A stretch of DNA of 10,296 nt, taken from the NCBI GenBank assembly GCA_964436865.1, contig CAYTFK010000256.1, positions 1 through 10,296 of the forward strand. Reading direction: 5' to 3'. The notes beneath the pieces are model-generated. The model was not told the DNA's origin. It did no database searches and was given only the letters and a program-made list of their open reading frames with translations. The translations under genes were made by a program, and so were the position numbers. Below, piece after piece: positions 1 through 6,393 of the stretch; within the stretch, counting starts at the first letter, position 1; each line of letters begins with the position of its first letter. The DNA is from JAXGPP01 sp964436865. GTDB taxonomy: Bacteria; Planctomycetota; Planctomycetia; Pirellulales; Thermoguttaceae.

Positions 1-45
1 ACACCCTATCCTACACTCTTTCCCTACACGACGCTCTTCCGATCT
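1..45 (+). other. Illumina TruSeq HT P5 adapter (non-genomic contig end)
   Basis: Bases 13-45 match the 33-nt Illumina read-1 adapter exactly; it begins ACACTCTTTCCC and ends CTCTTCCGATCT. Bases 5-12 (CCTATCCT) equal the TruSeq HT i5 index D503. Bases 1-4 (ACAC) equal the last four bases of the P5 flow-cell arm. The three parts are in the order of a dual-index P5 adapter, so all 45 bases are library sequence and the genome begins at 46. The kinase reading frame stays open through the adapter, giving the artefact peptide TLSYTLSLHDALPIY. An automatic gene call could therefore wrongly extend the kinase into it. Confidence 0.97.
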
Positions 46-1802
46 ATGCCATCGTCTGCGGTCTGAGCCCCGACGGCACCACCCGGTACATCAACGCGAC
101 GGGCGAACGGATTACCGGCTTTCGCAGCGAGGAGTTGCTCGGACGCAACTGGTGGGAGGTATTCTATCCGGGCGACGAGTACCGGCAGGTGGAGGAGTTG
201 TTCCGCGCGTTCCAGCAGGGCGACGTGCGGGATTATGCGATGACGCTGACTACGCGGACAGGCGAAAAGCGGAAGATTTCCTGGTGTTCGATCAACCGCT
301 GCGACGAGCATGGCGAGATCATCGAAATCACTGGCGTGGGGATGGACATCACCGAGCGCGAGCAGGCCGATCTGGTGGCGCGGCAACTGGCGGCGATCGT
401 CGAATCGTCTGACGACGCCATCTACAGCAAGGATCTCGAAGGCCGGATCACGAGTTGGAACCGCGGCGCCGAGCATTTGTACGGCTATACGGCCGCGGAA
501 ACGGTCGGCCAGCCGGTGAGCATGCTGTTGCCCGCCGGGCATGTCAACGAAGTGCCGGGCATTCTCGGACGGCTGCGGCGCGGCGAACGAGTGGAGCGGT
601 ACGAGAGCATTCGCCGCCGCAAGGACGGCTCGCTGGTCACCGTTTCATTGCGAGTCTCGCCGATCCGCAACTCCGCCGGTTGCGTCGTGGGCGCTTCGGC
701 CATAGCGCGCGACATCACGCAGCGTTTGCGGATGGAGCAGACGGTGCGGGAGAGCGAGGCCCGCTACCGGATGCTGTTTGATACGATTCCGCACGGCATC
801 CGGGAGGTTGATCTGAGCGGGCGGATTGTGGCCTGCAATCCGGCTTATGAGCGGATGCTCGAGTACGGGCCGGGGGAACTGATCGGGCGAAGCATGCTTG
901 ATCTCATCACCGACGAGGATCGGGATCGAGTGCGAGCGTTGCTCGAGCGGGTTGCTGCGGAACACCCGGCCCCGCAGCCCTACGTCGTTTGCACGTTGAC
1001 CAAAAGCGGTCGCGTCATCGAAGGCGAAGTCACATGGAACTACGTCCGCAACGACCACGGGAGCGTGACGGGACTTGTAGCCGTGATGACTGATGTGACG
1101 GACCGCAAGCGGGCGGAGCGGGCGGTGGCCGACGAACAGCGGTTGTTGCGGCAGATGCTCGATCTCTACGAGCGCGACCGGCAGTTGCTGGCGTATGAGA
1201 TTCACGACGGTGCCGCCCAGCATGTCACGGGAGCGCTGTTTCACCTGCAAGGGTTTGAGCAGCTTCGCACGACGAACCCGGCGGCCGCCGAGGAGTCGAT
1301 CGAGCGGGCCCGACAGTCGCTCACGGAAGCCGCAGGTGAGATCCGCCGCCTGATAGGCGGACTTCGGCCGCCGATCCTCGATGAATCGGGAGTGGTAGCG
1401 GCGGTCGAGCACCTGGTTGACGAATCGCTTCGGGCGGGCGGACCGGAGATCGAGGTGATCAAGGACGTCCGCTTCGAGCGTCTGGCCACGCCGGTCGAGA
1501 ACACGATCTTCCGCATCGTGCAGGAGGGGCTCACTAACGCCAGGCGATACAGCCAGAGCGATCGGATTCGCGTCAGCCTGGTGCAGAATAATGGAATGGT
1601 GCACGTGGAGATTCGCGACTGGGGGGTGGGGTTCGACCCCAACAAGGTCTCGCGAAGCCGGTTTGGCTTGCGGGGAATCCGCGAGCGGGCCCGCCTGCTC
1701 GGAGGCAAGGCGGAGATCAGCAGCCAGCCGGGCGAGGGGACCAGAATCAAGGTTGAGCTTCCCTGTGTGCTTCCCGGAGAGGAGATCTGCTCTGAGGAGT
1801 AG
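46..1802 (+). CDS. PAS-domain sensor histidine kinase, HisKA_3/NarX type (5'-truncated)
   Basis: The gene enters from the contig end without its start codon. The first genomic in-frame codon is GCC at 48, leaving 584 visible residues. It should sense a signal through PAS domains, autophosphorylate on His and pass phosphate to a NarL/FixJ-type response regulator. In visible numbering, PAS 1 is about 1-105 (partly cut), PAS 2 about 114-226 and PAS 3 about 239-354. A HisKA_3 dimerisation helix follows at about 375-444, with phospho-acceptor His386 in EIHDGAAQHV (codon 1203-1205) and the family motif LRPPILDESG. The HATPase_c domain is about 485-572, with N-box Asn497 (EGLTNARRYSQ), G1 box DWGVGFDP (524-531) and G2-like FGLRGIRERARLLGG. 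No membrane segment lies in the visible part, so the visible portion looks soluble; an N-terminal membrane region could be lost. No response regulator is in the window. The frame open to base 3 is adapter and must not be counted. The ligand cannot be inferred. Confidence 0.93.
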
Positions 1803-1825
1803 CCCGGCAACTTGATCCGCGGCAA

Positions 1826-1855
1826 GGATTGCCCTACGATTGGGTATAGCAATCC
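1826..1855. promoter_or_regulatory. Inverted repeat in the leader of the export operon
   Basis: GGATTGC at 1826-1832 is matched perfectly by GCAATCC at 1849-1855. Inside, CC (1833-1834) can pair with GG, leaving a TATA-containing bulge. It lies between the kinase stop (1802) and the likely start of the Cys-rich protein (1869). No run of T follows, so it does not look like a standard intrinsic terminator. It could be a dimeric-regulator operator or an RNA hairpin limiting read-through from the kinase. The pairing is seen directly; the function is unknown. Confidence 0.45.
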
Positions 1856-1868
1856 CTCATCCGGACCG

Positions 1869-2267
1869 ATGATGCACTTCGCGACCGTTGCGATCACCGT
1901 CTTTAGCTTGATGGTCTGCCCGTTCATCTGCCAATCTGCGGGTGTTCGCGGGCTCGACGACCGTCGCGATGGCGCCGCAGCCGAAGATTGTTGCTGTTGC
2001 GAAGGGCAAGCCGACGATGCGGCGCCGCCATCCAGCGATCGCTGTGATGGCAATGACGGGGATTGCATCTGCCACGGCGCGACGGTGGCAGCCAAGCCAG
2101 ACGGCTTTGCGCCGACAAACGACGGAGCGGTCGGGCTGGCCTTGCCGCTGGGATCGCCGGCAGTGGTCCGGTCTTCTCCAGGCGCACTCGAACCCGTCCA
2201 TCAGACGGCGCGCCCACCTACCGCCGGCCATCGCCTGCGGATCATCCTCGAATCGCTCGTGATCTAG
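1869..2267 (+). CDS. Small secreted cysteine-rich protein, unknown function
   Basis: From ATG 1869 this gives 132 residues, with an N-terminal hydrophobic stretch (residues 3-19, HFATVAITVFSLMVCPF) that reads as a signal peptide or membrane anchor. The region after it is acidic and Cys-rich: CCCC at 41-44, Cys59, and DCICHGA with Cys66 and Cys68. A Pro/Gly/Ala-rich low-complexity tail follows, without further Cys. Small exported proteins with CC-rich and 'CxCxGA' signatures are, as far as I recall, found next to efflux genes in planctomycetes, but I cannot name a characterised family. The Cys spacing suggests metal binding or disulfides, which is inference. The start is uncertain: ATG 1869/1872 places the hydrophobic segment at the N-terminus but has no clear ribosome binding site. 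TTG 1812 is in frame and sits 12 nt after GAGGAG (1794-1799), but would put 19 polar residues in front. It is the first gene of the export cluster, and the next coding start is 91 nt beyond its stop. Confidence 0.7.
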   Translation: MMHFATVAITVFSLMVCPFICQSAGVRGLDDRRDGAAAEDCCCCEGQADDAAPPSSDRCDGNDGDCICHGATVAAKPDGFAPTNDGAVGLALPLGSPAVVRSSPGALEPVHQTARPPTAGHRLRIILESLVI

Positions 2268-2268
2268 G

Positions 2269-2354
2269 CTCCTCCCCTCAAGCTGCGCGGGTAGCTTCAG
2301 CGGGCTGCCGCGCGCCGCGCTTGGCGTCCATTCCGACGTCCCGCAGGGGAGGAG
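2269..2354 (+). promoter_or_regulatory. Predicted RBS-sequestering leader structure before the first permease
   Basis: CTCCTCCCCT at 2269-2278, two bases after the preceding stop codon, is the perfect 10-base reverse complement of AGGGGAGGAG at 2345-2354. The latter is the ribosome binding site, four bases before the GTG start at 2359. A G-U pair (2268/2355) can extend the stem. The 66 bases between can form two inner hairpins: AAGCT (2280-2284) with AGCTT (2293-2297), and AGCG (2299-2302) with CGCT (2318-2321). The layout is a closing stem around inner hairpins, with the Shine-Dalgarno site buried. Translation through the preceding stop codon would bring a ribosome onto the 5' arm and could open it. 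Pairing is seen; regulation is inferred. Confidence 0.5.
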
Positions 2355-2358
2355 TTTC

Positions 2359-3528
2359 GTGTATCGACCGCGATTGTTGCCGTGGGAATACGGCATCCGG
2401 AATCTGTTTCGCCGACCGGTCCGCAGTCTGCTTACACTGCAGGCGATCGCGATCGTCGTGCTGCTGATCCTGGCCGTCGTAGGCTTCATTCGCGGTCTGA
2501 ACCAGACGCTCGCGGTGAGCGGCGATGTGGACGTGGTGCTGGTTTATTCGCTTGGTGCAGGCGAGAACATCGAGAATTCGGCCATCGAAGCAGGGACCGG
2601 CGGCCTGTTGGCTGCCAGCCTCGACTGCATTCAGCGGCGTTTCGACATTCCCCATGCCTCGCCGGAACTCTACCTGGCAACCAGGGTCGCCCCGGGAAAA
2701 GGGATGCGGCCGATGCTCGGTCTGGTGCGCGGGGTGACTGCCACGGCGCCGCTCGTTCGGCGTCAGGTGCGGATCGTTGAGGGGCGCTGGCCGGCAACGG
2801 GTGAAGTGCTTGTTGGCCGCCTGGCCCACGCCAAGCTCGGCAGTCCGGCGGAGACGCTGGCAGTCGGCAAGACCATTCTTCTCGAAGGGCGATCGTGGCG
2901 GGTGAGCGGGCAATTCGTCGCCGCCCACTCGGCGCTGGAGTCGGAGTTGTGGTGTCCGCTGGCTGAACTTCAGCAAGCGACGAAGCGCCAGGATCTGAGC
3001 CTTGTGGCATTGCTCCTGGCACCGGGCGCTTCGCCGGGAGAAGTTGACCTGTTCTGCAAGGAACGGGTGGATCTCGAATTGCAGGCGACGCCGGAGACCG
3101 CCTACTACGCGTCGCTCGAGCGGCATTATCGGCCGGTCCGATTGATCGCCTGGCTGGTGGTCGGACTGGTCTCCGGCGCCGGACTATTTGCGGGACTGAA
3201 CACGATGTACGGAGCTGTGGTCGGCCGGGTCCGCGAGATGGCAATGCTTCAGACCACGGGTTTCCGCCGCCGCGCCATCGTGCTGAGCATCATCCAGGAG
3301 GCTGCCGTGCTCGCTGCGACCGGGTCGCTTCTGGCCGCGATCGTCGCTCTGGGCCTGGTGAATGGCTCGGCGGTGCGATTCACTATGGGAGCCTTCACCC
3401 TGAGGATCGACAGCACGGCGATTCTTTTGGGATGCGCCATCGGTTTGGGGCTGGGGGTGATCGGCGCGATTCCGCCGGCGATTCGGGCGATGCGGATGCC
3501 CGTATCTGAGGGACTGAAAGCCGTGTGA
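2359..3528 (+). CDS. ABC transporter permease, MacB/FtsX type (permease A)
   Basis: This 389-residue inner-membrane protein has the four-helix MacB/FtsX layout. TM1 is about 24-45, after a basic amphipathic N-terminus (WEYGIRNLFRRPVRSLL). A large periplasmic domain spans about 50-255. TM2 is about 262-285, TM3 about 306-331 and TM4 about 352-372. The cytoplasmic segment REMAMLQTTGF (292-302) is the conserved MacB-type region expected to contact the ATPase. The start is GTG 2359, which has a strong site AGGGGAGGAG four bases upstream and no earlier start before an in-frame stop at 2260. The gene carries no ATPase domain, unlike full-length MacB, so it depends on the separate ATPase at 5675. 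Its stop overlaps a GTG (GTGA at 3525-3528), and the lipoprotein follows at once. Family and topology are clear; the substrate is unknown, and such systems export peptides, lipoproteins, antibiotics or siderophore-like compounds. Confidence 0.92.
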   Translation: MYRPRLLPWEYGIRNLFRRPVRSLLTLQAIAIVVLLILAVVGFIRGLNQTLAVSGDVDVVLVYSLGAGENIENSAIEAGTGGLLAASLDCIQRRFDIPHASPELYLATRVAPGKGMRPMLGLVRGVTATAPLVRRQVRIVEGRWPATGEVLVGRLAHAKLGSPAETLAVGKTILLEGRSWRVSGQFVAAHSALESELWCPLAELQQATKRQDLSLVALLLAPGASPGEVDLFCKERVDLELQATPETAYYASLERHYRPVRLIAWLVVGLVSGAGLFAGLNTMYGAVVGRVREMAMLQTTGFRRRAIVLSIIQEAAVLAATGSLLAAIVALGLVNGSAVRFTMGAFTLRIDSTAILLGCAIGLGLGVIGAIPPAIRAMRMPVSEGLKAV

Positions 3529-3575
3529 AAGAAGAGAGTAGACAATTCCTGGAAGCCATGAAGAGGAGCACGATC

Positions 3576-4100
3576 ATGCTCAAGCACCGTGTGTTGATGG
3601 CCGTCTCTGTCGCCTTGCTGAGCGCGTCGGGGTGCGGCCGAACGGAGGGGCCCGAACAGGCCTCGTCGATACCCGCCGCTGGCGAGAGCGCAAACCCGTA
3701 TCGCTTGACGGAGGCTCCCGCGGGAGCGGTGGGCGTGGTGGAAGCAAAGGAGTCGAGCCGGAACAACGATGAAGTCATCGTTACGGGCCGTGTGGGGGGC
3801 GAAAGCAAGCCGTTCGTTGATGGCATGGCAGCGTTTCTGATCGTTGATCCGTCGCTCTCTCCCTGTCCGCCCGACGAGGGTTGTCCGACGCCGTGGGACT
3901 ATTGCTGCAACCCGGACGAGACGGCCGCCCGGCGAGCGATGGTCAAAGTGGTGGATGAGCAGGGCAAGGTGGTGGCCACCGACGCCCGGCAACTGCTTGG
4001 CCTGGACGAACTCGCGTCGGTCGTGGTTCGTGGAACGGCGCAGCGTGATGAGGCCGGAAACCTGACGGTGCTGGCCAGCGGCGTTTACGTTGAACCTTAA
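3576..4100 (+). CDS. Cysteine-containing lipoprotein of unknown function in the export operon
   Basis: From ATG 3576 the product has 174 residues and a lipoprotein signal peptide: basic MLKHR, hydrophobic core, and lipobox LSASGC with the lipidated Cys at 20. Ser/Gly-rich linker residues follow to about 60. The remainder reads as a compact beta-rich domain (65-174, from EVIVTGRVGG to GVYVEP), possibly OB-like. It contains a Cys cluster in CPPDEGCPTPWDYCC (Cys97, 103, 110, 111), which could form disulfides or bind a metal. The start was chosen because AAGAGGAG (3561-3568) lies seven bases before ATG 3576 and places the lipobox at the usual distance. ATG 3558 and GTG 3525, the latter overlapping the previous stop as GTGA, are in-frame alternatives. 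It lies between permease A and the adaptor, whose ribosome binding site overlaps this stop codon, so it is likely co-translated. I do not recognise a characterised family; a substrate-binding or assembly role is inference. Confidence 0.85.
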   Translation: MLKHRVLMAVSVALLSASGCGRTEGPEQASSIPAAGESANPYRLTEAPAGAVGVVEAKESSRNNDEVIVTGRVGGESKPFVDGMAAFLIVDPSLSPCPPDEGCPTPWDYCCNPDETAARRAMVKVVDEQGKVVATDARQLLGLDELASVVVRGTAQRDEAGNLTVLASGVYVEP

Positions 4101-4109
4101 GAGGTCGCC

Positions 4110-5678
4110 ATGAGCAGCCAACTCGACCTGCGCGAGCTTGCGATGGACCGTGGTTCGTCGGGCACGCTCGACGCGGGGCCGCCGCGCCATATCTGGGCTC
4201 GCCTTGTGCTACCCGCTGTGGTGCTTGCCGGTTTTGCCGCGACGATGGCGTGGGCGGCGCGCGAACGGTTTCTGCCGGCGCGGCCGGTGACGGTTGTGCC
4301 GGTGCTCGTCGCCAGGGCCGAGGCCCGGGCGGCCGGCACGGCGCTATTCCAGTCCGCCGGCTGGATCGAACCGCGTCCGGCGCCGGTGATTGTCTCGGCT
4401 CTGGCCGAAGGAGTGGTGAACGAGTTGCTGGCTGTTGAAGGTGAGTCGGTCGACGCCGGCCAGCCGTTGGCAAAGTTGATCGACGTCGATGCCCGGCGAG
4501 CCGTCGCGCAGGCCGAAGCGGATATCAGTCTACGCCGCGCCGAGTTGGCGTCGGCCGAAGCGGAGTTGGTTGCTGCTGAAGCGCGGCTGCGAGAGCCCGT
4601 GCTTCTGGAGGTCGAACTGGCCGAAGCCGATCGATTGCTCGTTGAGGCCGAGACCGAGTTGGAGACGGCGCCGTTTCGCCAACAGATCGCCGAGTCGCGC
4701 CTGCGATATGCCGAGCAGCAATGGGAGGCGAAACGGGCTGCCGGCGAGGCCCTTGCTGGACGGGCGCGGCAGCAGGCGCAAAGCGACCTGGACACCGCGC
4801 GGGCAGGCGTAGAGGAGGTTCGGCTGCGTCGGCTGCGACTGGAGCAGGAAATCGAGGCCTTGCGCCGCAAGCGGTCGGCGGTGTCGCGACAACTGGAACT
4901 CAAGGTGGAGGAGTCGCGTTTGGTGGCCGAGGCCAAGGCGAGCGTACAGGCGGCCCAGGCGCGTCTGCGCCAGGCTGAGCTTGCCCTGGAGGCCGCCCGG
5001 CTGCAACTCGAGCGCATGGTGGTCACGTCGCCGATGTCCGGCCGCGTGCTCGAGGTTGTCGCCCAACCCGGAAGCCGCCTGATGGGACTCGCGCCCCACG
5101 CGGTGCACGACGCCAGCACGGTAGTCACGCTCTACGATCCCGCCCGGCTCCAGGTGCGAGCCGACGTGCGACTGGAGGACGTGCCGCTGGTCGAGCCTGG
5201 TCAGCCGGTCCGCATCGAAACGGCGTCTCTGGCGAAGCCGATGGATGGCAGGGTGCTCGACGTCACATCGCGCGCCAGCGTTCAGAAGAACACGTTGGAA
5301 GTCAAGGTCGCGATCGACGCCCCGCCAGAGAGCGTCCGCCCGGAAATGCTCGTCCAAGTCACTTTCCTGGCGCCGGAAGGCAAGACGGCGCCCTCGGCTG
5401 AAGAGGCCAAGCGGGAGCGGATCCTGGTGCCGCGTCAACTCGTCGAGCGGCGGGGCGATGAGGGGCTGGTGTGGGTCGCCGCTCCCGACGGCAAGGCGCG
5501 GCGCAGCGCAGTGCGGTTGGGGCTGGCGGGCACCGAAGAACTCGTCGAGGTCGCCAGCGGCCTGACTGCCACCGACAAACTGATCGTCGGCGGTCGCGAG
5601 GATCTGGTCGAAGGACAACGGGTCGCGATATCGGGCGAAGACATCACCATCGGAACCCAAGCGGGACGGCAGCGATGA
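4110..5678 (+). CDS. HlyD/RND-type periplasmic adaptor (membrane fusion protein)
   Basis: This 522-residue membrane fusion protein should link the inner-membrane ABC complex to an outer-membrane channel. An N-terminal membrane anchor is about 31-49 (RLVLPAVVLAGFAATMAWA). The first biotinyl/lipoyl half is about 90-127 (VIVSALAEGVVNELLAVEGE). A long Ala/Glu/Arg/Leu-rich coiled-coil hairpin runs about 128-302. The second lipoyl half starts at MVVTSPMSGRVLEVV (303-317). Beta-barrel and membrane-proximal domains fill about 340-522, with VRPEMLVQVTF and a GLTATDKLIVGG tail typical of these proteins. It is somewhat longer than many adaptors, mainly through the coiled coil. AAGAGG at 4099-4104 overlaps the lipoprotein stop and lies five bases before ATG 4110. 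The end overlaps the ATPase start by four bases (ATGA, 5675-5678). No outer-membrane factor is encoded nearby, so a TolC-like partner must come from elsewhere. Confidence 0.94.
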   Translation: MSSQLDLRELAMDRGSSGTLDAGPPRHIWARLVLPAVVLAGFAATMAWAARERFLPARPVTVVPVLVARAEARAAGTALFQSAGWIEPRPAPVIVSALAEGVVNELLAVEGESVDAGQPLAKLIDVDARRAVAQAEADISLRRAELASAEAELVAAEARLREPVLLEVELAEADRLLVEAETELETAPFRQQIAESRLRYAEQQWEAKRAAGEALAGRARQQAQSDLDTARAGVEEVRLRRLRLEQEIEALRRKRSAVSRQLELKVEESRLVAEAKASVQAAQARLRQAELALEAARLQLERMVVTSPMSGRVLEVVAQPGSRLMGLAPHAVHDASTVVTLYDPARLQVRADVRLEDVPLVEPGQPVRIETASLAKPMDGRVLDVTSRASVQKNTLEVKVAIDAPPESVRPEMLVQVTFLAPEGKTAPSAEEAKRERILVPRQLVERRGDEGLVWVAAPDGKARRSAVRLGLAGTEELVEVASGLTATDKLIVGGREDLVEGQRVAISGEDITIGTQAGRQR

Positions 5679-6385
5679 GCCTTATAAGCGTGGAACGCGT
5701 TACCAGGCGTTACCGGAAAGGGGATGAGTGGATCATTCCGCTGGAAGACGCCGACTTCCAGATGGCGGCCGGCGAATTCGTTTCGCTGATGGGCGCTAGC
5801 GGCAGCGGCAAGAGCACGCTGCTGAACCTGATCGCTGGTATCGACCGCCCCGATTCAGGTCGCATTATGGTGGGAGATACTGAGATCACCGCGCTCTCGC
5901 GGACGCGAGCGGCCGATTGGCGGGCCGGGCATCTTGGCTACATCTTCCAGACACACAACCTGATCCCGGTCCTCACCGCCTATGAGAACGTTGAATTGCC
6001 GCTGTTGCTGCTGCCGCTCTCGCGGCGAGAACGCCGCCGCCGCGTGCAGGTCGCACTGGAGGCGGTGGGGCTCACTGACCGTGCCGGCCATTATCCGCGC
6101 CAACTATCGGGCGGCCAGGAGCAGCGAGTGGGAGTGGCGCGCGCGATCGTGGCCGGGCCGACACTCATTGTGGCCGACGAACCCACTGGCAGCCTGGATG
6201 CCCAGACCAGCCGCCAGATCCAGCAGTTGCTTGTCAGGCTCAACCGCGACCTGGGAATGACGATGCTCATGGTCACCCATGACGCCAGCGTCGCCGCCAT
6301 TGCCGGCCGCCAACTGGTCCTGGAAAACGGGCAGGTCGTGCCACCGGCCGAATGCGGCGAAACGGTCGAATACAAACGGGCGTGA
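5675..6385 (+). CDS. ABC transporter ATP-binding protein, MacB/LolD type
   Basis: The 236-residue cytoplasmic ATPase has all catalytic motifs: Walker A GASGSGKST (40-48), Q-loop Gln92 (IFQTHNLIPVLTAYEN), signature LSGGQEQ (144-150), Walker B LIVADEP with catalytic Glu169, D-loop SLDA (173-176) and H-loop His202 (VTHD). The Q-loop context and the length match the MacB/LolD/FtsE-like group that powers four-helix permeases. It should hydrolyse ATP to drive the two permeases on either side of it. The start is ATG 5675, overlapping the adaptor stop (ATGA); the frame is open further upstream, but that region is inside the adaptor gene. The signature reads GGQEQR where GGQQQR is more common in this group, a conservative change that should not impair function. 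The stop overlaps a GTG at 6382 (GTGA). Confidence 0.95.
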   Translation: MSLISVERVTRRYRKGDEWIIPLEDADFQMAAGEFVSLMGASGSGKSTLLNLIAGIDRPDSGRIMVGDTEITALSRTRAADWRAGHLGYIFQTHNLIPVLTAYENVELPLLLLPLSRRERRRRVQVALEAVGLTDRAGHYPRQLSGGQEQRVGVARAIVAGPTLIVADEPTGSLDAQTSRQIQQLLVRLNRDLGMTMLMVTHDASVAAIAGRQLVLENGQVVPPAECGETVEYKRA

Positions 6386-6393
6386 ACATTGTG

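Noticed and set aside
24..542. A minus-strand frame of 172 residues running into the contig start.
   Set aside because: Its last residues, DRKSVV, are translated from the sequencing adapter, and the rest is antisense to the kinase.
645..1604. A 319-residue minus-strand frame opposite the kinase.
   Set aside because: The composition is that of a codon-position shadow, with no recognisable motif and no good start signal. The sense strand carries full PAS, HisKA_3 and HATPase motifs.
3525..3575. GTG 3525 (GTGA overlap with the permease stop) as the lipoprotein start.
   Set aside because: It would place 17 mostly polar residues before the lipoprotein signal peptide. ATG 3576 has a far better ribosome binding site and signal-peptide geometry.
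4097..5128. A 343-residue minus-strand frame rich in Ser, Arg and Ala.
   Set aside because: It mirrors the Ala/Glu/Arg-rich coiled coil of the adaptor read backwards. Low complexity is the only reason it stays open.
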